DNA of 49,162 nucleotides, taken from contig DDYF01000030.1 of assembly GCA_002347645.1 (NCBI GenBank), positions 1 through 49,162 of the forward strand, written 5' to 3'. The stretch's first letter is position 1. The number at the start of each line of letters is the position of its first letter. Source of the DNA: Thermoleophilia bacterium UBA2241. GTDB lineage: Bacteria > Actinomycetota > Thermoleophilia > UBA2241. Below the pieces are notes generated by a model. The model made no database searches, had not been told where the DNA came from, and was given only the letters and a program-made list of their open reading frames with translations. The translations under genes were made by a program, and so were the position numbers. Shown here in pieces: positions 40,815-48,646 of the stretch.

Positions 40815-42209
40815 GTGGACGACCAGCTCCGTCAGCAGTTCCTCGCCGAGACGCGTAAGGCGCTCGACCTCATGCAGACCCGGGACGTGACCGCCGAAAA
40901 GCAGGAAGCCGTCATCAAGGACTGCATCAAGAACTTCGACAAGTACGTCAACCCGGGGATCCTCGAGTACCGCAAGTCGGTCTCGACAGACTACGCCGCC
41001 GTGGAATGGCGGGACGAAGGCAACTGCTTCTACGACATCCACGGCAACGAGTTCATCGACTGCCTCGGCGGCTTCGGCATCTACATGCTCGGCCACCGGC
41101 ACCCCACGGTGAAGGACGCCGTGCAGGCCCAGTTGCAGCACCAGGCCTTGCACTCGCAGGAGCTGCTCGACCCCATGCGCGGCTACGCGAGCAAGCTGCT
41201 CGCCATGTGCACCCCCGGCAAGCTGCAGTACTCCTTTTTCTGCAACTCGGGCACCGAGGCCAACGAAGGCGCCATGAAGCTGGCGAAGCTGTACTGGAAC
41301 CACAAGAAGCCCGACCACAAGAACGGCATGATCACCTGCACGCGCGGGTTCCACGGCAAGTCGATGGGCTCGCTCAGCGTGAGCGGCAAGGGCGAGTTCC
41401 GCGACGCCTTCTACCCGCTGCTTCCCGGCGTGCGCTTCATCCCGTTCGGCGACGCCGACGCGCTCGACAAGGAGCTCGCGATCTGCGACATGATCGGCCT
41501 CGACATCGCGGGCTTCATCGTCGAGCCCGTCCAGGGCGAGGCCGGCGCCATCGTGCCGCCCGACGACTACTTCCCCAAGGTGCGGGAGATCTGCGACAAG
41601 TGGGGCGTGCTGCTGATCGTCGACGAGGTACAGACCGGCATGGGCCGCACCGGCACCCTGTGGGGCATCGAACACTGGGACTGCCCGCCCGACATCATGG
41701 CGATGGGCAAGGCGCTCGGCGGCGCCGTCGTCCCGGTCGGCAACTTCATGGCCACGCCCGAAGTCTTCGAGGCCATGTTCGAGAACCCGTACATCCACAC
41801 GACGACCTTCGGCGGCAACCCCATGGCGACCGCGGCCGTCATCGGCGCCCTCCACGCCACCATCGAGGAGGACATCCCCGGCCAGGCGGCGACCAAGGGC
41901 GCCTGGCTCAAGGAGAAGTTTCAGGAGATCCAGAAGCGGTATCCCGATGCGCTCGTCGACGTGCGCGGCCTGGGCGTGCTGATCGGCCTCGAGTTCGTCA
42001 CCCCCGAGTTCGGCTACGCGATGAGCACCGGGCTCTTCGGCGAGGGCGTCCTCGTCGGCGGCACGCTCTTCAACGCCAAGACCTTCCGCATCGAGCCGCC
42101 GGCGACGCTCACGCAGGAGCAGATGGAGACGATCGTCGAGCGGGTCGAGCGCGTGCTCGTCAAGACGCGCGAGAAGCACCTCAAGGGCGAGCTCGAAGCC
42201 CTGCACTGA
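40815..42209 (+). CDS. Putrescine-type aminotransferase (class III, YgjG-like)
   Basis: A 464-residue PLP aminotransferase, the size of putrescine aminotransferase PatA/YgjG. Cofactor region FFCNSGTEANEGAMKLA, the PLP aspartate in LLIVDEVQTGMGRTG and the Schiff-base lysine in AMGKALGGAVVPVG are present. KSVSTDYAAVEWRD and GFGIYMLGHRHPTV match the putrescine subgroup. GTG 40815 has AGGGGGA upstream. It would convert putrescine or another diamine to an amino-aldehyde. It is divergent from TetR and ends in a strong terminator. Confidence 0.88.
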   Translation: MDDQLRQQFLAETRKALDLMQTRDVTAEKQEAVIKDCIKNFDKYVNPGILEYRKSVSTDYAAVEWRDEGNCFYDIHGNEFIDCLGGFGIYMLGHRHPTVKDAVQAQLQHQALHSQELLDPMRGYASKLLAMCTPGKLQYSFFCNSGTEANEGAMKLAKLYWNHKKPDHKNGMITCTRGFHGKSMGSLSVSGKGEFRDAFYPLLPGVRFIPFGDADALDKELAICDMIGLDIAGFIVEPVQGEAGAIVPPDDYFPKVREICDKWGVLLIVDEVQTGMGRTGTLWGIEHWDCPPDIMAMGKALGGAVVPVGNFMATPEVFEAMFENPYIHTTTFGGNPMATAAVIGALHATIEEDIPGQAATKGAWLKEKFQEIQKRYPDALVDVRGLGVLIGLEFVTPEFGYAMSTGLFGEGVLVGGTLFNAKTFRIEPPATLTQEQMETIVERVERVLVKTREKHLKGELEALH

Positions 42210-42313
42210 CGGCGGCGGCCCCGGACGGGCCGGGGGGGCGGCCTCTGGCCCGCCCCGGCTCGTCCGCTTGGGCGCCGCAGCTCCCGAAACCAGGGGGCGG
42301 CGCCTCACGGCGC

Positions 42314-42359
42314 CACGACGGAGGGGGCGGCGCCTCGCGGCGCCGCCCCCTCCGTCGTG
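42314..42359. terminator. Perfect 21-bp terminator hairpin
   Basis: A perfect 21-bp stem (42314-42334 with 42339-42359) and 4-base loop TCGC, between the convergent aminotransferase and nucleotidyltransferase-like genes. It is the longest perfect stem I found in the window. Confidence 0.7.
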
Positions 42360-42369
42360 CGTGCTGATC

Positions 42370-42391
42370 GGGTCCGCTGCGCAGCGGACCC
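42370..42391. terminator. Second palindrome between convergent genes
   Basis: A perfect 22-base palindrome (11-bp arms, no loop) 8 bases before the stop of the convergent gene. With the previous hairpin it forms a tandem bidirectional barrier. Confidence 0.5.
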
Positions 42392-42399
42392 GCTGAGTT

Positions 42400-43206
42400 T
42401 CACCAGTCGGAGAAGCCCTCGTTGTACCAGATCTTCTTGGTGCCCTTCTTGGCGCGCTTCTCCCAGCCCTTGGTCTTGGGCTCAGCGTCGATGCGCGCCC
42501 GCAGGTGATCGGCCATCTGCTTGACCTTGGCCTTCTCGTCGTCGGTCAGGGCGCCGACGGTGTCGACGTGCTGCTTGAGGCGGTCGAGGTTGGTCGTAGC
42601 CGTGTACCAGAAGCCCCAGTCGTCGGCGAACCGCTTGGCGATGTACGACTGGTTGATCTTGCGCTCGTCGTCGTCACCGAACTCGGAGACGATGAACAGG
42701 AACTCGATGTCCTTATAGTCCTTGTCGTTGATCTCCCAGATCTGCAGCTTCTGCAGCAGGATGTCGGCCAGCGCGATGCTGTACGGGTCCTTGTCGAGGC
42801 GACCCTCGAAGCTGACCTTGTGGCAGTAGTTCAGTTCGTCGATGAACACGTCGATCATCGGGACCTTGCCGCCGAAGTAGATGTGGCGGGTCTTCCCGGT
42901 CATGGCCATCGTCGCCATGTCGGCTTCGTAGCCCATGGTCTTGAAGAAGGCCATGAGGTGCTTGCGCGTCTTGCCGTAGGCGGCGTAGTCGATGTCGGTG
43001 AAGTAGCGGTCCCCGAGCCGCTCGAGCCGCGCGTAGAGTTCGATCTTGTCCGGGAAGTAGTAGTGCAGGGCAAGAGGCCCCATGACGCGCAGGTAGATGC
43101 CCTTTTGCTGGGCCGCTTCAGTGATCCGCTTGCCTTCCTCGAGGAAGACTTCCTTGGCCGGATACTGGTCGAGCGGGATGTCCTTGGGCAGGATGAACTG
43201 TGCCAT
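42400..43206 (-). CDS. Nucleotidyltransferase-like protein
   Basis: A 268-residue soluble protein. The segment RVMGPLALHYYFPDK and the acidic RYFTDIDYAAYGK resemble the G-S/D-x-D region of minimal nucleotidyltransferases (AbiEii/MenAT-like families), with another acid pair in MIDVFIDE. The C-terminal 60 residues are helical and lysine-rich (RAKKGTKKIWYNEGF). The glycine-serine of the canonical motif is not obvious, so activity is uncertain. It lies 64 bp downstream of the metallophosphoesterase in the same direction. The pair may act together on a nucleotide or phosphate group. Confidence 0.6.
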   Translation of the reverse strand: MAQFILPKDIPLDQYPAKEVFLEEGKRITEAAQQKGIYLRVMGPLALHYYFPDKIELYARLERLGDRYFTDIDYAAYGKTRKHLMAFFKTMGYEADMATMAMTGKTRHIYFGGKVPMIDVFIDELNYCHKVSFEGRLDKDPYSIALADILLQKLQIWEINDKDYKDIEFLFIVSEFGDDDERKINQSYIAKRFADDWGFWYTATTNLDRLKQHVDTVGALTDDEKAKVKQMADHLRARIDAEPKTKGWEKRAKKGTKKIWYNEGFSDW

Positions 43207-43270
43207 CGGTGATTACCGCCCCCTTCCGGGAACTCGCTTCACGGTCTCTTCGCGTGTCCGCGCGACTCTA

Positions 43271-44203
43271 TCACCCCGAAGTGAAGACGTAGTCCTTGAT
43301 CTTCTTCTTGTCGAGCATGATGAGGGCGCCCTTGAGGATGCCCTCTGAGTACTCGCTGCCCGGGTTGATGAGGAGCGTGCGACCGGCCTTCTGGGCGCCG
43401 CGCGACTCGTGTATGTGGCCGTGCAGGCCGAGGAGCGGTTGGTACTGCTCGATGACCTTCTTGGCGCCGATGCTGCCGGCGTGGATCTTCTCGTCGGCGG
43501 CCATCGTCAAGTTCTCGTCGAGCTTGGGGCACAGGTCGAGTGAGTACCCGTGCGGCGGCACGTGGAAGTTGAAGATCGCGGTCTCGTAGTTCTTGACGAG
43601 GCCGCAGAGCTCGTAGAGGTGCTTCTCGAGGTCCTCTTCGCTCATCTCGCGCGGCGTGTCCCACGGGGTCGGGTTCGAGGCCGAGCTGGTGATCATCTCG
43701 TGGCCCTCGAGGTCGACCATGCGGCGGTCGCACGGGTGGACGAGCTTGGCCGCGTCGATCATGTCGTCGATCACGAACCAGTCGTCGTTGCCCGGCGCCA
43801 TGAACATCTGGAAGGGCTTGCCCTCGAGACGCTCGTCGGCGAGGTCGAGCCACTCTTGGACGCGCGCGAGCACGAGCTGCTTGAAGAGGGCGTCGATCTT
43901 GGCCGGGTCGGCGCGCGTCTCGTCGAACTCCTCGCGCGACTGGTGGACCCAGTAGTAGCCCGCGTTCTCGGTGATCTTCTTGATCTCCGCGAGCTGCTCC
44001 TGGGTCTCGATGAGGCGGTGCTGCCCCATCAGGGTGCACTCCCACGTGTCGTTGCCCTTCTCGACGAGTGGCACGAGCACCTTGCCGGTGAGGTCGCCGA
44101 GCAGAACGGCCGTGTCGACGCCGTAAATGGGGAGGGCGTTGAGGAACTTGCGGTAGCACACGTTCGAGCCGTGGATGTCTGTGACGAAGAACAGCTTGAT
44201 CAT
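43271..44203 (-). CDS. Calcineurin-like metallophosphoesterase
   Basis: A 310-residue phosphoesterase. The five metal motifs are visible: TDIHGS (D-x-H), GDLTGK (GD), GNDDW (GND, in place of GNHD/E), FNFHVPPHG and LHGHIHES (GHxH). The third motif as GND rather than GNH occurs in this branch of the superfamily. ATG 44203 has GGAG upstream; GTG 44209 is an alternative. It is upstream of the nucleotidyltransferase-like gene and behind a strong terminator. Substrate unknown; a nucleotide or cyclic nucleotide is plausible. Confidence 0.88.
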   Translation of the reverse strand: MIKLFFVTDIHGSNVCYRKFLNALPIYGVDTAVLLGDLTGKVLVPLVEKGNDTWECTLMGQHRLIETQEQLAEIKKITENAGYYWVHQSREEFDETRADPAKIDALFKQLVLARVQEWLDLADERLEGKPFQMFMAPGNDDWFVIDDMIDAAKLVHPCDRRMVDLEGHEMITSSASNPTPWDTPREMSEEDLEKHLYELCGLVKNYETAIFNFHVPPHGYSLDLCPKLDENLTMAADEKIHAGSIGAKKVIEQYQPLLGLHGHIHESRGAQKAGRTLLINPGSEYSEGILKGALIMLDKKKIKDYVFTSG

Positions 44204-44221
44204 TGACACTCTCCAAGGGAG

Positions 44222-44265
44222 GTGCGAGGGGCGGGAGCGACTCGTGAGGCTCCCGCCCCTCGCAC
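44222..44265 (-). terminator. Terminator hairpin after the second APC permease
   Basis: A perfect 17-bp stem (44222-44238 with 44249-44265) with a 10-base loop, 14 bases after the permease stop and 19 bases before the metallophosphoesterase start. Confidence 0.65.
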
Positions 44266-44278
44266 GGTCCAGCTCAGA

Positions 44279-45886
44279 TCATTCAGGCGGCAGCTCGCCG
44301 TAGGTCATGGAGCTGTCCACGCCTACAGCCGCGCTGCGCTGCTTCCAGAAGAAGTACCAAGCGATGCCTGCCAGCCAGACGCAGGCGTAGAAGATGATGC
44401 CCGTCGTCGTGAAGTCGCGCAGGTCGGGCATGATGAAGAAGAACACGAACAAGATGCCCAGGTAGACGAGATCGACGATCGCGCCGATCGTGATCACCGG
44501 GATGCCGAGGAGCTTCCAGTTGCGGTACGGCGACGCATCCCAGATGCCCCGCGCCTTCTTCACGTAGGGGAAGAGCAGCGCGGAGATCGCGGTCACACCG
44601 AACACGGTGACGACCTCGAGACCCGTGACCGCCAGCCCCTGCAACGGGCTGTTCGTCCAGAAGACGTAGAGCGCGATGCCGATCTGGCCGAGGACGAAGC
44701 AGAGGATGTGGTTCTTGACCGGGCTCGCGAAACGCGGGCTGATGTCGGTGAACCACTTCGGACCCATGCGGTCCATGCCCCAGGCGAAGATGATACGCGG
44801 GAAGGCCAGGTACGACAGCGTCACCCACCACAGGGCGAAGGCCATGTACCCCACCGAGTAGATCACGCCGAGCCACGCCTGCGGTTCCATGATGAAGGCG
44901 AGCCCGATGTAGTTGGACGAGTAGGGCAGGTTGAACCCCTCGATGCTCCACGCGTAGTTCTCCATGTTGTCGGCGTAGAAGGCGGCCGAGAGGAAGTTGA
45001 AGTCGAGCTGGTAGAGAGCGAACGCCGTCCAGAGGCAGAAGACGCCCGGCACGAGGACGGCGAAGAGGTTCGCCAGGATGATGGTCTTGTCGGGCCGCTT
45101 GACCTCGCCGGCGATGAACGCCATGCAGTAGGCATAAGCGAAGGCCCACGAGGCGGCGACCATGACGCCGAGGCTGTCGTACCAGTTCCACGTGGTCGGC
45201 AAGGGCCCGCCGTAGTCCGCCTCGACTGCCGCGATGAAGGCGTTGTAGTCGAGCGAGTCGTTCTCGGCCGCGATCGCGTTCCACGCATCCGGGAAGCCGC
45301 CGGCCTTGAACGTGAGCACGAGCGTGAGCACGATGACGCTGCCGATGCCGATGAACATGACGATCTTCTGCGCGCGGGCGAAGATCTTGAGTCCGAACAC
45401 CACGAAGCAGAAGCCGATGATGTTGGCGATGGTCGCCAGGATGAACGTGGCGTACGGCTGTGTGGCCCAGTCGGCCAGGCCCTGCTGGCCGGTGAACGCT
45501 GCCAGCATGGTGAAGCCGGGGTCGGCGACCCAGGGCGCCAGCACGTAGATCCACATGATCCACACGAAGGCGTTACCGAAGCTCTCGGCGATGCCGATGA
45601 TCGGGTGGATGATGCGCGAGTTGTAGATGTACTCACCGCCCGAGCGCGGCATCGACCCGCCGAGCACGCCCCACACGATCGGCATGCCGATGCCGGCCAG
45701 GATGACGGAGAGCACGATGGCGATGATCATGTTGCCGCCGACGTAGACCCCGACGCCCAGGCTGGTCAGCACGACGATGCTCGGCGTGAGCCCCTGGTTC
45801 ATGAAGCCGACGCCGAAGGCGTCCCACATCGAGAGGCCGCGGACAAGACCGCTGGCTTTGCGGGCAAAGGCTAGTTCTTCAGCCAC
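44279..45886 (-). CDS. APC-superfamily permease
   Basis: A 535-residue transporter with about twelve to fourteen membrane segments. The first helices contain SMWDAFGVGFMNQGLTPS and the conserved GGSMPRSGGEYIYNSR, the APC signature between helices 2 and 3. FIAGEVKRPDKTIILANL is the typical cytoplasmic loop. A large extracytoplasmic loop with many aromatic residues (near residues 280-330) is unusual. It lies 90 bp after the Lrp-family gene in the same direction, so Lrp probably regulates import of an amino acid or amine through it. Confidence 0.88.
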   Translation of the reverse strand: MAEELAFARKASGLVRGLSMWDAFGVGFMNQGLTPSIVVLTSLGVGVYVGGNMIIAIVLSVILAGIGMPIVWGVLGGSMPRSGGEYIYNSRIIHPIIGIAESFGNAFVWIMWIYVLAPWVADPGFTMLAAFTGQQGLADWATQPYATFILATIANIIGFCFVVFGLKIFARAQKIVMFIGIGSVIVLTLVLTFKAGGFPDAWNAIAAENDSLDYNAFIAAVEADYGGPLPTTWNWYDSLGVMVAASWAFAYAYCMAFIAGEVKRPDKTIILANLFAVLVPGVFCLWTAFALYQLDFNFLSAAFYADNMENYAWSIEGFNLPYSSNYIGLAFIMEPQAWLGVIYSVGYMAFALWWVTLSYLAFPRIIFAWGMDRMGPKWFTDISPRFASPVKNHILCFVLGQIGIALYVFWTNSPLQGLAVTGLEVVTVFGVTAISALLFPYVKKARGIWDASPYRNWKLLGIPVITIGAIVDLVYLGILFVFFFIMPDLRDFTTTGIIFYACVWLAGIAWYFFWKQRSAAVGVDSSMTYGELPPE

Positions 45887-45976
45887 ATTTCCCCCTTGTG
45901 CTGCGACGTCCCGCTGACGAGACTCCCCCTGGCCAGCGACGCGCCATTACCGGTGTGCAAAAGACCTGAAACGGGT

Positions 45977-46468
45977 TCAGCCGGTCGACCTCCCTTCATC
46001 CGTGACCCCAGCGGGAACGTGCCATTGGTAGACGTCTTTGAGCTTCCACGGCACCATGGCCGTCTTGGTGCGCGTCACGCCGGGGACCTTGCCGACGACC
46101 TCGTTGACGAAGCGCAGGAGCTCCTCGGTGTCGCGGGCGTAGACCTGGATCGACAGGTCGCCCTCGCCGACCGAGCCGGCGACGTAGCTGACGTTGTCGA
46201 ACTGCACGATCTGCGCGGCGACGTCCTGAAGCTTGCCGGGAGCGACATCGATGAGCACGTCGCCGATGACGGCGAAGCCGACCGCGTGCGGGTCGACGAC
46301 GGCGCTGACGCGGATCACACCCGAGCGGATGAGGCGCTCGATGCGGTAGCGCACGGCGCGCTCGGAGACGTGCCCGATGCGGCGCGTGATCTCGGCCGAC
46401 GAGATGCGCCCGTCCTCGAGCAGGAGGGACACGATCTTGCGATCGATCGCGTCGAGAGTGAACGGCAC
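45977..46468 (-). CDS. Lrp/AsnC-family transcriptional regulator
   Basis: A 163-residue regulator. The N-terminal winged helix reads LDAIDRKIVSLLLEDGRIS, then EITRRIGHVSERAVRYRIER. The C-terminal RAM ligand-binding domain carries VSYVAGSVGEGDLSIQVYAR. GTG 46468 is chosen because it follows AAGGGGA and gives a normal N-terminus; ATG 46540 would overlap the proposed promoter. It lies directly upstream of the APC permease, a common arrangement for local amino-acid sensing. Confidence 0.9.
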   Translation of the reverse strand: MPFTLDAIDRKIVSLLLEDGRISSAEITRRIGHVSERAVRYRIERLIRSGVIRVSAVVDPHAVGFAVIGDVLIDVAPGKLQDVAAQIVQFDNVSYVAGSVGEGDLSIQVYARDTEELLRFVNEVVGKVPGVTRTKTAMVPWKLKDVYQWHVPAGVTDEGRSTG

Positions 46469-46529
46469 GAAGTTCCCCTTGGTCCGATCCAGTTCGTTCG
46501 TTGGACGACCCGGTGGTGTGGAGGCGTCG

Positions 46530-46562
46530 CACGATTTCATATCGTGGGGCCGATTCTGTCAA
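46530..46562 (-). promoter_or_regulatory. Promoter with overlapping operator upstream of the Lrp-family gene
   Basis: On the minus strand TTGACA (46562-46557) is followed after 17 bases by TGAAAT (46539-46534), a fair sigma-70-type promoter. A perfect dyad CACGAT-N5-ATCGTG (46530-46546) overlaps the -10 element, 62 bases before the GTG start. The size and position fit autorepression by the Lrp-like protein. This is a by-eye assignment. Confidence 0.5.
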
Positions 46563-46801
46563 GCTTCCGGCGGTCTTGCGTCGCTTCCGGCAGGCGGTGG
46601 CGGCAGTGCGTCGCCGAATCGGCCGCGCCTTCCCGCGCGCGTCTCCGAACACGTCCGGCATGCCTCCCCGCCGTGTGGGCTGGCCTGGGCCGCCGCGCCG
46701 GGACATCCTGCGGGCAGGCGGCCTTCGCCTTCCACGCAGCCGGCATCTCAGGCATCCGCCTGACGTCGGCGTGCGCACCCCGGCTCCTCCGGCGCGCCGG
46801 C

Positions 46802-47674
46802 TCAGGCGGCGCCGCCCTCCCGCCTGCCGCGCAGGTAGGCGAACCAGTAGACGGCGCCGACGAGGACCGAACCGCCGATGATGTTGCCGATCGTGACGGG
46901 GAGCAGATTGTCGGCGAGGAAGTTGCCCCAGCTGAGGTTCGGGAAGTCGGCCGGGCTCTTGCCGATCTCCGTCCAGAACGACGCCGGGGCCTGGTCCTTG
47001 ATGAGCAGGCCCATAGGGATGAAGTACATGTTGGCGACGCAGTGCTCAAAGCCGGCGGCCACGAACGCCGTGATCGGGAAGACGATCGCCAGGATACGGT
47101 CCGTCACGCTGCGCCCGCCGAAACTCAGCCACACCGCGAGACACACGAGCGCGTTGCACATGACGCCCAACGCGACCGCCGGCAGGAAGTCCAGGCCCGA
47201 CTTGGCGTCGGCGGTGGTGAGCGCCGTCAGCCCGACGGCGCCGTGGCCGAACAGGTACTGCTGCGCGGCGAGCATGATGCCGGCCGTGGCGAGCGAGCCG
47301 ACGAAGTTCCCAAGGTACACGATGACCCAGTTGCGCAGCACAAGCCCGGTGCCGATCTTGCGGTTCGCCCACGCCATGACGATGAGGTTGTTCCCGGTGA
47401 AGAGCTCGGCCCCCGCGACCACCACGAGGATCAGCCCGAGAGAGAAGGCCAGGCCCCCGAGAAGTCGCGCGATGCCGTACGGGACGTCCGCCGTGCCCGC
47501 CGTGACGGTCGTCGCGAAGATCGCCCCCAGCGCGATGAAGGCGCCGGCCACGACGCCGAGCACGAACGTGTCGGCCGCCGACAGGTGCGCCTTGCGCACG
47601 CCGACGAGCTCCGCCTTGGCGGCGATGTCGGCCGGGATCAGCGCGTCATAGCGGTCGTCTATCGCTGTGGCCAT
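46802..47674 (-). CDS. Formate/nitrite transporter (FocA/NirC family)
   Basis: A 290-residue pentameric channel of the FNT family with six membrane segments. The family signatures are visible: GAFIALGAIFAT in helix 1, AGAELFTGNN in the omega loop, GVMCNALVCLAVW and AAGFEHCVANMYFIP with the central histidine. This places it with formate or nitrite channels; the folD and cyclodeaminase neighbours favour formate. ATG 47674 has GGAGGGGGG upstream. The 333 bases between it and the Lrp gene hold the Lrp promoter; I see nothing else in them. Confidence 0.9.
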   Translation of the reverse strand: MATAIDDRYDALIPADIAAKAELVGVRKAHLSAADTFVLGVVAGAFIALGAIFATTVTAGTADVPYGIARLLGGLAFSLGLILVVVAGAELFTGNNLIVMAWANRKIGTGLVLRNWVIVYLGNFVGSLATAGIMLAAQQYLFGHGAVGLTALTTADAKSGLDFLPAVALGVMCNALVCLAVWLSFGGRSVTDRILAIVFPITAFVAAGFEHCVANMYFIPMGLLIKDQAPASFWTEIGKSPADFPNLSWGNFLADNLLPVTIGNIIGGSVLVGAVYWFAYLRGRREGGAA

Positions 47675-47706
47675 GAGACCACCCCCCTCCAGCCGTTGCG
47701 GCCGGG

Positions 47707-48564
47707 TCAGCCCGCTCCCACCTGTGCCTTGCAGGCCGCCAGCGCGTTCTTGAGCAGCATCACGTTGGTGACCGGTCCGACCCCGCCCGGCACCGGGGTC
47801 ACCTTGGCGGCGACCTCGCACACGCCGTCGAACACGAGGCTGCCGATCTGCTTGCCCGCCTCGTCGCGGATCGTCGTGACGTCGATCACCACGGCCCCGG
47901 GCTTCACCATGTCGGGCTTGATGAGGTCCTTGACCGGCGCGGCCGAGATCAGCACGTCGGCGTCGCGGCACTTCGCCTCCATGTCCCTGCACTGCGTGTG
48001 CACGAAGCGCACGCACGCGTGGCGACGCAGGCAGAGCAGGGCGACGGGCTTGCCGACGATGTTCGAGCGCCCGACGACCGTCACGTCGAGGCCGCGCAGG
48101 TCGACAGCCTCGCGGTCGAGGATCTCGATGCAGGCCGAGGGCGTCGCCGGCGCGAAGAGCGAGTCGCCGAGCAGCACGTGGCCGATGTTGGCCGGGTTCA
48201 CGCAGTCGAGGTCCTTGAGTGGCGTGATGGCGTTGAACACCCTGGTCTGGTCGACGTGCGCCGGCATCGGCATGAGGGCGAGGATCCCGTGCACCTCCGG
48301 GTCGGCGTTCAGCTGGGCGATGAGCCCCAGAACGTCGTGCTCGGCGGCGTCAGCAGGCAGCCGATGGTCGGCACAGGCGAAGCCGACCGTGCCGGTGTTC
48401 TTCTCGATCTGCCCGCGGTAGAACTGTGCCCCGCCGTCGTCGCCCATCAGGATCGTGGCGATGCTCGGGGTCACCCCGCCGGCGACCAACGCCGCGACCT
48501 CGGCGCGGATCTCCTCACGGATCGTCTCGGCGATCGCCTTGCCGTCGATGATCTGTGCTGCCAT
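47707..48564 (-). CDS. folD: Methylene-THF dehydrogenase/methenyl-THF cyclohydrolase
   Basis: A 285-residue bifunctional enzyme that interconverts 5,10-methylene-THF and 10-formyl-THF. The N-terminal domain has the catalytic lysine region (GDDGGAQFYRGQIEKNTGTV, in place of GxxxxSxxYxxxK). The NADP-binding site is TVVGRSNIVGKPVALL, followed by PVPGGVGPVTNVMLL. The length is normal. It lies 32 bp upstream of the FNT gene in the same direction, and downstream of the cyclodeaminase gene, forming a C1 module. Confidence 0.95.
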   Translation of the reverse strand: MAAQIIDGKAIAETIREEIRAEVAALVAGGVTPSIATILMGDDGGAQFYRGQIEKNTGTVGFACADHRLPADAAEHDVLGLIAQLNADPEVHGILALMPMPAHVDQTRVFNAITPLKDLDCVNPANIGHVLLGDSLFAPATPSACIEILDREAVDLRGLDVTVVGRSNIVGKPVALLCLRRHACVRFVHTQCRDMEAKCRDADVLISAAPVKDLIKPDMVKPGAVVIDVTTIRDEAGKQIGSLVFDGVCEVAAKVTPVPGGVGPVTNVMLLKNALAACKAQVGAG

Positions 48565-48646
48565 GGCGTTCCTTTCGTCGTCGGCGCGGCGCGGGACGCC
48601 AGGGCGTCCGGCGCCGTGCCGCGCTGCGGTCGTCTGCGCCCGCGGG

